Shown here: positions 27,635 through 41,550 of the stretch, in pieces | How the letters are laid out: each line of letters starts with the position of its first letter | How positions within the stretch are numbered: the first letter of the stretch is position 1 | DNA from: Ascaris suum | Taxonomy: Eukaryota > Nematoda > Chromadorea > Rhabditida > Ascarididae | NCBI GenBank assembly: GCA_013433145.1 | Contig: CM024188.1 | Coordinates: forward strand, 9,352,345-9,416,344 | Direction of reading: 5' to 3' | Length of the DNA stretch: 64,000 nt | Made by a program: the position numbers and the translations under genes | The notes under the pieces: model-generated | Databases searched by the model: none | The model's input: the letters and a program-made list of their open reading frames with translations, nothing else | Told to the model about the DNA's origin: nothing

Positions 27635-30600
27635 GTGTGAGACGCTCGTAGTATGATCCAAACTCGCTGCTGCGAAGATTTTGATGTCTTAGTTCATTAA
27701 GTACAATTTATTTTTTTAAGTACAAAAGCAGTTCTAGATATTGAGGTGTGGGATTCCTTATTGAGTGTTCTGTGAAAATTTTGCTTTATGCGTGAAACCA
27801 TTTTGTGAATCTAGGCTCTTCCATAGTGATGCAAATTAGCGCAGATTAGTTCAAACGTCTACGTAAAAGTGAAAGAAGTGGTTATAGTTCATAGCTGGCA
27901 GCTTGCTTGTGTGGCAACTGCAGCTTCTATTGAGGGAGCTGTGGTGTCGCCGCGATAAGCAATTTGTGAATTTTCATATGGGCGAGTTGTAATTGCGCAC
28001 ATGATTGCTCAGGCACACCATTCGGCTTGGCGCATTTCCGGACGCCTTCTTCGCACAATTAGTTAATCTACCTTAGCGCGCCTCGCCTCCCAGAAATATG
28101 CACTGACTGCTTTTCACTGCCACTTAGACGCATTGAATTTTGACGTATTAGCCCCACGCTAAATTCTTGATCTTTCCTTCTATTTTGTTAGAAGTGCTTG
28201 ATCGTTGGCTCATCAGACTTTTCTGGACCTGACAGCAATGTATTACCGTCTTTCTCATTTAACATGCATTATTTCCTAGTTATTGCAAGCTCCTCACGTT
28301 GCATATCACCGATCTAGTGTATCTCTTTTTTCGCGATATCTTTCGCAGTCTCTAGCATATCATTGGCATTCTCCAGTTGAAAGTTTATGCTCAATAGAGT
28401 GGTGCGTTTCTCGCTCTCAGTGGCTAATTCACCCAGGGGTGTGAGCATATGCGAAGTCCCGCCCCTCAGCAGCACTAGGTGAGGCCACGCCCTCGGGCGA
28501 TGTGTTCAGCTAAGAGCTACCGTTTTCACGCGTGCCGCACTTATTAGTGTATTTAGAAGGAGAGCCGTTAAAGCGGCGAATCGCTGTTTCGAGGGATGGA
28601 TGCTGACGAGGCCGCGAAATGTTTTGTTGGTTTCATAGCAGTAGTGTTTACGGTGCTTTGCAGTCTTTATTGCGCTACTGTTCAGTGGTCTAAACGATGC
28701 TTTGTACCCACTCGATGTGCAGTTCTTACTCCCGAGTGCCTTACAAATTGAAGCGAACACTAGCATGATCTGTCAGAGTGCTTGAGTTGTCCTACTGCCT
28801 CATCTACGCTCTTCCTCCTATGCTGTTGGGAGCAGTTGACTCCTTTTATATCATAATTGCGAGTAGTGCATTCAGGTTTTTCGTAACCTCGTCTCTCTTC
28901 CTTTCCCTACTCATTTTTCTTACTGAAAGGGATAGAGAAGCAAGAAATGACACAACAAAATTTAAAATCGTCCACTAAGTTGTTGTTGTGGTTCTCCTTA
29001 AAGGACAACGAGCTTAATCTAGACCTTACTTTTCTGTCTCCTTAGCAAATTGTTTCCTTTGCTTGACGATAAAAATTGAGAAGTTTCGTGAAGTTCGGAT
29101 AGATTTATTCAGTTTTCCCACTTTTTTTAGAGCTTTTTAAAAATATCTAATTCCAGAGTTCGGAGCGTCCGCCGGTTTGGAATTAGAGCAGAGGAGTTCC
29201 GAGTTGGAATACCTTTAGTCGGTGTGCGCAGGAAGTAGGATTCATTTTGATGTATTTTAATGGTAGTCATAACGGCCAGTAAAGAGCTCTTGTATGAGTA
29301 AACTGAACGAGTTACTGCTAGTTGCTTAAGGCAGTGTCGAGTATTTTCAAGTTGCATTCGCAGATATTAAGTAATAGTTTTACAGTTGCGACTGCTGACT
29401 TCGTTGGTTGTATTTTCATCTGAAATCAGCTGTTGAAAACAGTAGATTTCAGGCTTGACGTTCTTAAAAGCGCTAAGAAATTTTCATGGGGATGATTGGC
29501 CACGGCGGCTTCGGTCCTGACAAGATGAAAGCATTCGGATTACAACTGTGAAAGTGCATTATGCTTCCACGCTGAATTGGTTCCGAGCTGCCGTCTATTG
29601 CACTGTTCATTTCAAATTGCGCTATTCATTTATTAAGTGTTTGGAATAATCGCATTTCTCCATCATAAAATACGAAATCGAAAAGAAATTCGTTGAAGCA
29701 ATATTTGTAAACACTAGAGAAATCTATGGGGAGCTTTAGTTAGAGTGTGAGAGTTTTGAATCATCATCACTCATGACAGCGATTTCTGCGATTTGATTTG
29801 AAGGTTTTTAATCATTCGCTGCCGTGGCCTGCGCATTTTCATTGAGTTCGTGTTGCTCGTAGAAGGATGCACATCTTCTTCAGATTGCGTTTGATGTTTT
29901 CCACATAAATCAGTTGCTATGAAAACTGGGGTTTTTCGTTAGCTGGTGCTGACAACAGAGCATAAATGAAACTTTCAGAGAGCGGTAAATTAGGAAATCA
30001 ATGCTGCAAGCAGCTTGATGCCTGGCGCTTACGAATGTCAGTCCTGATCGATATGGGGATGAAAATCAGACTAAAACATCCTTAAAGTGCTGAGAAAATA
30101 TTTCGAGTAAAAAAAAAGCTAAACCAAAAGCAAAGAGAGTAAAATCTTCAATGTGATTTCCGGTGCGCTTTTTTAGCCAGCACTTTGCACAAAATTTTTC
30201 AGACATCTGCACAGCTTTTGATGACTGCCACCTTCTTGGCTTAAGCTTGCACTCTTTTTCCTCGTTGCAAAAAGACTTTTGTTGAAGTAAAGATAGATAG
30301 GAGAAGCAGTCGTTTTCTGATGCAGTGCATCGACTCGTTGATAGTGACGGTTGACAGGCAGTTCATGCATTGAAGTACGTCTAAAAGGAAAGGTTGTTTG
30401 CTGTCGCACATCGTTAAAGTGTGGGTTTGCCTCTCATGTCTTCAGGAGGGCTGGTCATAAGTTTAAAAGCAGCTGTCTTCTCATTCAATAATGAAAGTGA
30501 TCGCTACAAAAAGGTTAAATGCATAAATTTGAGTCAAATGAACTGGCCGCTTTTTTAATATGTAGTTTGAGGGCTGAAGAGGAAATAAGCTCGTTTGCAA

Positions 30601-32819
30601 CACTGTTCCGACCGATTGCTGTGTTGTTAATAAGTTGTATTTAAACTCTTTTATTTGGTTATCCCATGATACTATTATTTAATGCAGCATGTGCATTGGT
30701 GAGCCAATGAAACGCGTCGCGCTACGATTCTTAGCCATATAGGGCTAGTTCGCGCCAGGCTCATTTTTATGCACTGTTGCGAAGTTGCATTTATAAAGCG
30801 CTTTATGGCCTGGATATATCGGTGAGTGTGCATGCGTGCACGTCTATTTGTCTACATCCGTCGTAGTTCCCACTTGGAACAACTGAGCTGCGAAATTTGC
30901 TTCGCATAATGTGCGTCATAAGGTGATCCCTTCATCATCTTTCAAACTGATTCATCAATTTCGAGAAACTTATAGGTAGCCAGATATGCCCACTAAAATA
31001 TACGCTTTTTACAAGCGGTGCATAGCGTTATACACCTAGTCGGGTAGCAGAACGTATGAAAAACGAATGTTCATGCATATGTAAGAAGTCGGTTCGGTTA
31101 AATTACGTTAAGTATAGAAAATGTAATAGCGCATGTTTGATTAGCAATTGCCAATTTGTGCTATTAGTTGGTGCAATGTGCACAACTGCAGGAGCGCTTG
31201 TTGTGTCAACTCCCGTGGCCCTCCACCAGTTTGCTGCTTGAATATTTCCTACAATTAACGCTGCATCTAGCAACCCTTAACTGTTCAAGAACCCTCTCAT
31301 AACCACTGTTGTTGCTGTGCTTCGAAAATTTTTATAGTCACGTCATGAATCACGTCGTATGGGACCGTGAAATGAGCTATTGGCGAAGGTGTGCATTTTT
31401 AAAGGCTCCGAAGAGCTCCCAATTTTGAGAACATTTGACCGTGATTTGGTCGTCCTTTATCGCTGTTTTTCTTTTCTTCCATCCCATCCTCTTTTCTCAG
31501 ATTTCCATTGAGTTCACAAGCGTGGAGCTTTAAATGGAAGCCCTTTCACTGCCTTTACTGTTTTCGAATTTAAAGAAAAGAGGTGTAGTGCTTATATCGA
31601 TATCAGTTTACTGCAAAGGCTGTTTCTGCAGCACCATATGAAATTTTTTAAAGCAAAGTTTCCTTTAGATGATATTTCGCATTGCTCCTACTTGTTGTTG
31701 TTTTTACAATTGTAGGGAATATTTTACCGATCCTCTTTTCTCTATATTATGTGCAAAGATGTGCTAGATTTGTGAATTAATGCCAGAATGGATGTTCGTA
31801 TATGAGAACTTCATAACCTGAAACAATTTTTGAGTATTGCAGTCGATGAGACCGGCATCGGTGCCGCTGAATCGGATCACACCGACGACGAACGCCTGCA
31901 ACGAGCCGCTCAATGCGTCGGTTCGCTTTAAACTCTTTCTTCTTATCGCTGCATCCAGTGAACGCCTCTTCGGGTGTTCCCTCAACAAGATTACTGTAAC
32001 CGAAATACTGCTGCTCAAAAGACATAGCTTTGATATCGAAATTAGCTGTGGTATAATTATTGCTACCGATAATAATTTAACAACATTTATCCCGTCCTGA
32101 CATTCAGTTTTAAATCCTCGCTTTCCAAGCTTCATTCCCTATGCGATGCTACGGGACCGTAGTTTATTGGCCAACTCTGCTTGCAGTCGGACTGCGTGAA
32201 TTCTTTCCTCTTTGTAAAAGCGATGTTGTCAGGAAATGTCAAAATACAAATTGAACGCTAAATGTTGATGAGTAAAGCGATGTTCCAAATACGGTTGGAT
32301 TTTGGAGCCTTGCGTCATTAGTTGGTCAAATGTGGTAAGTGACGGGTGTACTTGTAAGGAAAAAACTGGCTACTTCAGCTTTTTTTTATGTTCACTATTT
32401 TGCTTAGTGCGTGTTCTTGCCTTGGTAATAAACACTGCAGAAGCCGAATCTACTCGCATATTCCATACTCACAGTTACATACGTCAGTAGCGCAGACAGA
32501 AGGCAGAAGGGCCTAGGGGTTGTTTTCTTGCATGCAGCTAATCTGACTTCATCTTCCCTCCGACTTCATCCATGTACGGTGACTTCGATTTTTTCTTCTT
32601 TCCAGTTTTTCTCATTTGGGGTGCTTCTTAGCAGGGGCATTTCTGGCATTCTTCTTTATATGGCCCGTGCGGCCATTTCCAGCTTCTCTTCCTTCCTCGC
32701 CTTCCAAGGCCAGGCCTAAGTTCTGTGTATCATTACCGTAATAGGCCTAGAATTGAAGCTGCCCGGCTTTTGTTGAAAATAGAACAATGGATGTAATGGT
32801 TGACTTTTCCGAAACCCTT

Positions 32820-33615
32820 TGTCCTAGTAGCATCGGTCTATTCGTTCTTAGAGGTAATCTCATCCCTCAGATTGCGATCTGTTGCACCTCAAATCAAGTT
32901 TTCTTCACCCTTTATCCTGCTGTTGCAAAACTTTCTTGACTGTGATACTGTCTTCTTCAAGAAGACTGAAATCGTTCTCGAATTGCGTTTGCGCGAGATT
33001 CTCACCATCGATTTTCAGAGCCTTTTTCCAAATTAGTTCCCATTTAATCATTTGCAGGTGAGCTGCGAACAGTTGAAGGCTGGTGAATTCCCATCCAAAT
33101 TTCTTGCCTGCTAAGGCGCTGGTAAACGTTTCAAAAGGGTGTAACTTCAGTAGAACATCAAGCGTTCATCTCTGCCAGAACCTTCCTGTACTTTTTGGAG
33201 CGTCTCGATTCACAAGTGACCTCAATAACGTTTTATTTACGTCCCTTCAATTTCTCGAGCGGCCACTTCTGGAAGAAATAGGTAGCCAAGTGTGCGAAAT
33301 CTGTTTCTCAGACCAGCTTGTTATCCCGGTCGCTGCTTGTACAAAGTTTTCAGTATTCTTTTGTTAAGGATTTTGGTGAACACTGTATATTTGCGAGAGT
33401 GAAAAAAACCGGACGTTATTCCTCTTCGCTGTTCTCATGCGGCACCTTCATCTTGGATTCGTTCCACACCATCCATATACGTTTTCGTTCGAGGCGTGAA
33501 TTGAACCTCTTAGCAGTTTTTCACCGAGAGGCGGATCTTCTTTTTGTACATCAGTGGAAGTGCTATCTTTCCTGGCTACCTTCCAAGTTTCGTTCTCTTG
33601 CAGGGCAATTCTGAG
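32820..33615 (-). pseudogene. RTE-type LINE reverse transcriptase relic
   Basis: Read on the minus strand, the segment contains degraded reverse transcriptase blocks in the expected order. Near 33472-33410: WNESKMKV then a broken RPV (as in W..S..I.I.KKG...NYRPI). Near 33389-33280: YTVFTKILNKRILKTL and QAGLRNRFRTLGYL (as in YK.FTKI...RI...L...QP.EQAGFR.GFST). From 33162 to 32905: LAGKKFGWEFTSLQLFAAHL (as in GVRQGD..SP.LF...L), then WKKALKIDGENLAQTQF. The active-site FADD box is FEND here (32982-32971). Blocks are in different frames, with stops including TAA near 33230 and TGA 32907-32905. Upstream, 33612-33481 is one open frame, probably the linker. The downstream part to about 32820 is barely alignable. 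The element is inactive. Confidence 0.75.
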
Positions 33616-36600
33616 AAGTCAGGAGGTGTAAAAATGATAGTTTTGTGTAGAGGAGCTAAGAGAGGATGTTCTTACTAAAATGGCTGGGTGAAAAGCCCTT
33701 TACAGACTTCCACACCTTCACTGCCTTCGAGGAACACTCCACATTTGGATCTTAACATCTAAATGTCCTACTTATGCGAGATTCCCGCAACTTTTGTATT
33801 TTTTCGCTTGTCTGCCGGCCTTCACTGCGCACTCCGTCAAAAGATATTGGGATTTCGTCATTCGTTTTTTCCGCGCATGGGCGTGCGCCAAAGCTGATAT
33901 TCGCTACTGTCGACGCCATTGCGTTTTAATACGTTCATATCCCTCATCAAATATTGTATATTATGAATCATTCAACAAACATCGAATACTTAAGAAATTC
34001 CATCTTTCATGTATGGAGAAGTGGGCGCGGGGATAATCTCTGCCATGTATCTTCAGGGTATAAGTTCGGAGACACCGATATATTGTGGTAGTCTTAGTAC
34101 GTGCAAAATATGCTTTCACATATCCCACAAAAAGACACTGCGTCTGACTTTGGAGGGCATTTCCTAGATTGCTTTTGTTTGCGGACATCTTTACAACACC
34201 GTTGCAATGATCTGGTCAGAATAGTATTTCATGGAAGCCGCTGGTCTTGTCCACCAAAGCTGAGCGTCTCACTGGACGAGTTCCTGTTTGTGGAAAGGTT
34301 TTTGAAAGACCGTTTTCCTTAACGCCAGAGTTTATGGCTCTCATGCTTTTAATACCTCGTTAGATCCCACAAAACGTCTTTGAGGGCGGTAACGGCATAA
34401 ATAAGTCAGTGCTTCTGTGAAATATGAGCTCGTTGGATCAAAGTATTGTCGGCGATGAAGATATGCCGGCAACACTTTGTGGATGAAATGCGAAGTGCTC
34501 TCAGTGTCGACAGTCTGGCTGATGATTTGCATGAACAAATACTGAAAATAATATTGAAGCGTAAATGCTTGTTTATTTCATTCACCAGCTTATTTCTTTG
34601 CCACTCCTGCATTCTGCGTTAAGTGAGCGTTCTTTTGGTCCTCCTTTAGCATTTTTTGATGGTCTGTTGCCTGGCTTTTACGAGATAGCGATATTTGCGA
34701 GTGTGCATTGTGCACAACAGACTAGGTGTACGTTTATTTTCGCTCTCTTCTGTGAATGCGGAGGGTGGGTGGCGGTGCAAGTGCTGTGGTGCGGCAAGGA
34801 CAAAGGCGCCCTTCTGGATGCTTATGAGAGCATATGGCCCGAATAATTTGCGCTTTTTCCAACAATTCGTCAGAAACTATAATCCCAATAAAAATACATA
34901 ATGAGCCAGAATACACATATTGCGCCCAGGTGGTGCGCTTTGCGATCGCATGCCGCCGCCGTGGGATCGTCACACGGCAGCCAATTTTTATTCGGCTGGT
35001 TCTTTCGCCGTACATCGTTGTAGAATGAGTGCATGCGAAAGGGCAATTCGGGCCTCCCGCCGCCTTGTCTTGCCTGCTTTGTGACGAACATTACTTCCAC
35101 AGCACTGTGGTGGCGGTGAGGGAGCAGAGATTTAATAGGATGGATAATGGTCCTCCTCGTTAGGAGGGGAGGAGTTCTCAGCTGTATTTAAGAACTTCAT
35201 TGGCGTCGACCATTTTCTATGAGCAGCATCCCCAGCAACCGCCTCTTTATGTAATTTGCTGGCTTTAGTTTCCAAAAATCATGCATAAAAATGGTTTGCA
35301 GTTTGCATTCGTTACTGTCGAATGCCGACCATAGGAACGCGTTGTCTCGAAGAATACGACCACTCATCTGATTGAAATGGCATGTTGTCAACAATACGGT
35401 GAACCACTCCACCGCAAAGACAGCGATGGCAAACGCTTGTAAATGGCCTCGCAAGGAAAGGCAGCGAACGCAGGCTGAAAAAGCAGCCTGCAGAGCGTTG
35501 TGACTAAGTTTCTCGATTAGCTAACTGAAAAGAAAGTCAGGCTGAAGAATTCATTAGGCATCTCAGATACCTTTAGTTTCATTATTCCGCATTAAAAAGC
35601 GAAATTCCATTTGCGCTTCACATGACTACTTCTGGCCGATAATGCGTTCAGGCGAAGCAGTACGTATTTCTGGAACTTTGCATATTGCAATTCATTTCCC
35701 ATTTGATGAGAAGTGTAGAGTAACGCCTTTTTCACTCATTTGTCTTCCTGACCGCTGATTTTTTCGTGCTGCGGTGATTACGCTGTCGTGTATGCCGATT
35801 TCCGCAACGAGTGCACTTCATGAAGACTTTTTGGGCCAAAGGAATTAATCCATCAGTAAACGCTTAGCACCTTGTTTTTTTGCACTCATTTCTATGCAGT
35901 GTTTGCGCATCTGTAGCTCCAGTTCAAACCGCTTGGGAAGAATAAGACTAAAAGAATCAAAGTGGGTTTCAAGAAAAAGCACTAATTATAATTCTTAAGT
36001 CCTTATTCGAGTTTTGCCTTCGCTTCTACAGTCGGTGCCGAATGAGCATGTTACCGTTCTCAGTAAGCCTTCAGGCTACTATCATCTCACAATCAGTTCA
36101 GCATCGTTATTTTCTGATGACTTTCGCATTTTATGCAAAATGATGCTCGAACATGGCGATGAAGTATAGGAATATGGTTGAAATGCACAGTAAGGATTTA
36201 TTGAATGATTAACCACCACTGACAAAGAGCAGCGATGACATTCAAAATGTTTCAATTGTTTTAGCAGTAGGCTGCACCTTGAATAAAAGAAATATCTCGC
36301 TAATGCAAATTTCGCGCCGAATTGCACGAAACTGTCCTAGGTTGCAGTTAACTGCTTATTTTGTGCCACAACACTTTTTTTCATGACGTGCAAAATACGG
36401 AGCATTAGTTGCGAGATATCACTGTGATATTATCATACGACGAAATGAGTTTAAATTTAAAAAGTTGTTTCTGGCACTTCGAGGCTGGCGTTCCCACCAA
36501 TGGACGAAACGAGCGATTATTCGGCCGATTTCTATGGAACCATGCATTTGTTTATAAATGCGTCGTTTTATCCCTCAGATGTTTCGAAAATTCATATTCT

Positions 36601-37012
36601 TTTTTTAAAGGCTGAGTATATGGTTTGAAAATTGGATTTACAGGTAAATTAGGCACTGCCTAGTTTATGGTTTACAAATGCTTTTTCGAAGCCACACAAA
36701 ATTTATCGCGGTGAAGCAACGATCATGAAAACAGTCTTATCACGAATCGTTCTATCGATACAAAATAACAACGCCTATTGTGGAGCACCTTAGCAGCATT
36801 TTTAATTCTCATTGAGCAGGTTTAAAAGAAAAGCACTTTTCGAGATCCACCACTGTTCTGGCTACTTGAAAGCTTTCACATTTGATGCTCAAACTTTCAA
36901 GAACTTGTAATTTTTTTATTTATGTGCAACGTCTTATTACTAAAATGCTCGACAGCTTCCCTGGTTGGCCTGCATCCGAAAACAACTTTTATTTCTCATA
37001 TTTCTCCAACAG

Positions 37013-37147
37013 GCATCGCTTTCAGAGCGGGGATTTTTTATTGCGGCAAATGCAATGAATTCATCCGAGTAGGTTCTGAATTTTGGATTACTCGCATCAC
37101 CAGTGCACAGTTAAGGCTAGTTTCTAAAAGCTCATGCTTTCCTTGCG
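37013..37147 (+). CDS. candidate exon with a four-cysteine zinc-ribbon pattern
   Basis: After a TTTCTCCAACAG acceptor the frame reads IAFRAGIFYCGKCNEFIRVG and later SSCFPCG, giving C-x2-C (37042-37053), 27 residues, C-x2-C (37135-37146). A possible donor GTAACA follows at 37148; otherwise the frame stops at 37177-37179. The spacing, the short hydrophobic run with Gly after the first pair, and CG after the second pair resemble the Rpr2/Rpp21 zinc ribbon of RNase P proteins. The helical N-terminal part of that family was not found upstream. This is a suggestion from pattern only. Confidence 0.22.
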
Positions 37148-38720
37148 GTAACACATTATTTTATCAAGTGTGCAGATAAAAGTTTTCCAGATATTCCTAA
37201 TCGCGGTTGAGTGACACTGCATCATCTTTTACGCCCTTTTGAGTTCAAGATTGAGAAAACTTCGGGTGTAAGCTTGGACTTCTAGACGACTGTTCGCGTC
37301 TAGCAATGTTCAGAAGGAAGAAAAGCGGGTGATATATGAAATCATGAATGAGACCAACATCTACCCTTTTGTTTTGACTGTCTTGCACATCCCTATGGTG
37401 TTAGTACGTCAGTGCAATGATTTTCCTGCATATGAGTTGCGGCGTTGATAGGATATGTGTCCTGTTTTTCTTTTTTTATGAAATCCTCAAAGCACTCAAA
37501 TTTGAGTAAGTGAAGTTTGAATGCTCTGTTGACTTCTTATTCCTTTTGTTGCTTGCAACATCGCAGTGGCAAGACATAGGACATATCTCGTCAGATCTGC
37601 AACTCATTTGCATATATATTATCAATTTGCTATGTTGAGAAAGCTTGTTCGAAGTTTAGATGGAAACCCGGGAATGCTCTTAGCGGGATCAGTCTTGTCT
37701 GGTCGAAGAACATGAATTTGGCTTTGGAGCGGAGTGCAAGCGGCGTCCAAATCGGCGTTCTGCCTAATTGCGCATTGTTTACATTTTGTGTGCCGAGAGA
37801 GTGTTGATAGCGACTCGCTGCTAGGCGCTAATTTCTTGTTCATTAACACCCGGCTTTCGTTGGTTTCAGCTGTTTAGCTGGCTCTCCAGAGTAGTTTTTA
37901 GTGAAGTTACATTCCTTGTCGTTCAATGTGCACTTTTTGGTAACTGAATCAGGAAGGCGTTTATATTCTCGCTCGTAAATGCTTTCGGGTAATTTGACTG
38001 TACTGCAGATTGCAGTTTTGTGTGCGTAATCACGTCATATGAGCAGGATTGCTTTTTCTTCCGACGTTTTCTTCTAACACGTAAAGCTTTTATTACGGCT
38101 TGCTGGTTAAAAAATCAAAAATCAAAGAGAGATATCTTTTATGGTGATATTCTGAAGTGTGGCGACTGCATGAAAAATGCGATTCATGTGAGCAGCCGTT
38201 GCGGCTGGATCGATTTTCTTGCTCAAGTTCGATTGTTTTTTTTTTTTTTGATTCTATCTCCTCAACTCTTCTCACCAACCTTTCAAATGAATGCTGGGGT
38301 TGGAAATCCGCAAGAACGCGAACAACGAAACTACCGATCATAAATTCTTACGACTTCGTGTAATATTGGAGTGTTAACTCTCCAGTTAACCTCAGATTCG
38401 AAAATTCTGTTGTATGAGCTGAAAAGAACAGCTCTTTCTAAATAAGCTTCCGCCCACTTTAGTGTTGACGTTCATGCCTTCTGATCATTTAGTGATACTG
38501 CTAGTGGTCATCCCTTCCATGATCACAGCGCGTCCAGGAAAGCGCATCTTTTTCTTAATAACGGTCATGACAGCCATTCGTTTCCATATTTCTGTTTTCA
38601 TGTCGCGCAGAAGTCAGGCTTTCCGCTCATTTCCTTCTCGGTAGCTCTTCTTTGGAGGATGTGTTCAATTATGGCTACTAACTATTGCCCATGGTTCTTC
38701 CTAACCGATGGCCACAATGT

Positions 38721-38733
38721 CCCCCCCCCCCCC
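38721..38733 (+). repeat. poly-C run (13)
   Basis: Thirteen C followed by a CT-rich stretch to about 38758. Similar in form to the runs at 22.6 and 47.2 kb. Confidence 0.95.
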
Positions 38734-39625
38734 TCTTCACTCCCCTTCCCTCCACTACTGGACTTTGGGGTTCTCCTCGTAAAGTTTGAAACTTTTCAAG
38801 CGCTTCAGATGCGTGCTGTGCGCGGGTTCTTAGTTGCTAAAATATAAACAACTTGAGAATTAGCCTTCTGCATAAGGCAGAATGTTTTTTGCCAGTGCCG
38901 AATGGAGGACCCGATTCGACAGCCGCTCGATCGGAAACGGAACACACAAAAACAGCTGTTTTACGTGGTGTGACCTGAAACCGACTTTTGGTTTCAGCTA
39001 GATATTTCCTTAAGAAGATTCAAGAAAAAAGATTTTTTTTGAATGTTAATTCACTCTTCGCTATGGGAGTATCCACTGCTCAAGCGTCACAGCATTTTGT
39101 ATATGAAACACTCTGAAGATTCATGAGGGATGCGCCAGTGATTGGAGCACAGGTGTCATCAGCAAATGCTGGCTGCACACTTCGTAGGGCACAAGTTTTG
39201 ACTTGATCTCTCATTAAGCAACCATCCGGGCACTTTTTGTTCTTTACCTCATAGCTTCCTCAGTGAATTCCCCCCACCACACTTCTCTGCTCTCGCATCC
39301 TTCTGTTCTCTCCCCGTCGCATTAGTTTCGTCGACTCCAGCGGCCTTGTGCGAGTTTTATCAAAGGCGCATTTCCGGTACATCGTTTCGTGTACGTACAC
39401 GTGTTCTCGGTTGGTCCTCCCGATGGCTTCAGGACGCGAAATGAATTCAACTGGGGGCGACGATGATAAGTAAAAGCATTTTTTTATATGAAGCACTTTA
39501 AACTTTGAAGCCCGAGCTGAAACCAAGGCTGGCTGGTGCATAAAATGTTAACCATCTATCTGTGCATTGCATATCTATTTCATGTACATGGTTATGTACA
39601 CGTATGTGCGCATAAATAAGTGCGC

Positions 39626-39728
<103 letters not shown>

Positions 39729-41403
39729 AGGTACATGAGTGTTGTTATGCAGCATTGCTGTAAGATATGCTCATAGGAACTGTTGCACCTGTGGGTGTAC
39801 GTATTACTTTCTACGCATATCTGATGTTGTATTTACACGTACAATTTTATATCCACGTTGAATTCTTTTGTTGCAATCTGCCAAACTTCACGAGTAAATA
39901 ATCTATAGCTGAAGAAGAACTTGCTTTCCAAGTTGTTTCCTGAAAATTCAAAGCTTTATGAGCAGCAGTTGGTATTTATTTCATACTCTAGTCTGATATG
40001 CTAGAAACGCTGTTATGATATGTAATGACTAACCTATTTCTGGAGTATTTACTCATGAAGCAAACTCCTGTGATTGTTTCATTAGGGAAACGGCAAGCTA
40101 GCATTTTGGCGCCTGGTCCTACGAAAAAAAAAACATAAAAAGTCTCGCAAAGTGGGGATCATCTGGGATGGTCCTCCGCAACATCCTGTGGAAACAAGGA
40201 TCGAAGAATTGTAGGGTGCATGCCAGTTTAGTGGCGTCATCCTATGAGCAATATTTTTCTAGTGCGTTGCAAAGGCTTGATGAAATTAGCCTTATCAGAA
40301 AGCGGCCGCTTGTTCACGCTAAACAAGCCTCAAATTACGTAATATGGGAAAGAGCGAAAACGGCGAAAAGGGGTCCTCGACCTTCCTGTGAGGCACCGAA
40401 TTATATATCACAGGAGCTACAGAAAACGTAATTAGAAAGCAAGGAAGCAGGTAACATTACATATAGCTGAAAACTTTCGTTCTCTTCTATCCCAAATATG
40501 ATGCAAAGTCCCTCCCATGCGGTGCTGCAGTTCTACTTCAACTGTGATGTTGCGACGCGTCTTTCTTATCCGTGTTCCTTATCGTCGAAATTGGATATTA
40601 CTACCGTGCTGAACTCGGGACGAATATTTTTTTCTCGCAGGGATGTGTTGCGGTATCCTTACGAAGGATTAGCGTTCCCACTGCTCGGGTCTTGCATCAG
40701 GATCGAACATGTGCATAAAGCATCACCTTATCACATTGGCATAGAATGCCCACTATGAAAATATCTTTCACCATTAGAAGATCGTTTTGAATGTTTTGCG
40801 TGCATGTGACAAAACCATCCCTTCTGTTGCAGTGTCTTTAGCACACAAAAAGCGCCATATCTGTTTCTCTTACATAAGGGCCCATTCCTAGCCCGAGACA
40901 TTTTGCAGCAGAATTAGATAGTGAATCGACAACATAATCTGCGTTGTCGCTTTCGTGCTAGCTTATTTTCTTCTTCGTTTAGAGTACTGTGGCTAACATT
41001 TTCTTTTTCTGAGAGAAGATGATATGAAATTGTCGGATACACGAAAATGAGGAGTATAGGTCGGTGATTTTGCAATCTCGAAATGAGGAAAGGGTAATCA
41101 TGCGGGCATCACGGGGCCAGAAGACTCTGTCTGATCCTAACAGTTTAACAATGTTGTCAGCACTGAAATTTTGGAACGGATTTGTTTGAGAAGAGATGAT
41201 TTCGATTTGAAGGAAGTGAAGTTGTAGCTGCATGGTGTTGGAAGCGCAAATGGCATAGCGTACTTATTAATTCTAAAAGTCAATTGCTAAGGAAAGTGCG
41301 CAGTTTCTGACTTCCATGAAGTGAATTTATTTGCCTCATCTCATGCGGTCATCGAGAATGATTTGACTCAACAGGCCTCATTTGTAAATGCATCTTCTCA
41401 TCA

Positions 41404-41550
41404 AATCAACGCAGTTCTTTGTTTCAATTGAGCCACGGATTTTATTTTTTGTCCTCATTTTGGTTCATAATGAGGCTTCAACGCAGTTCTTTGTCCTCAT
41501 CAAATCTCAGTGTTTTGGTTCATAATGAGCCACGGAGTGAGGCTTCAACG
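41404..41550. repeat. mosaic of shuffled short direct repeats
   Basis: Several words occur twice at different spacings: CAACGCAGTTCTTTGT at 41407 and 41479, TTTTGGTTCATAATGAG at 41458 and 41513, GAGCCACGGA at 41430 and 41527, GAGGCTTCAACG at 41472 and 41539, GTCCTCAT at 41451 and 41493. No single unit length explains them. It creates part of a chance 98-codon frame (41419-41715). Confidence 0.9.
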
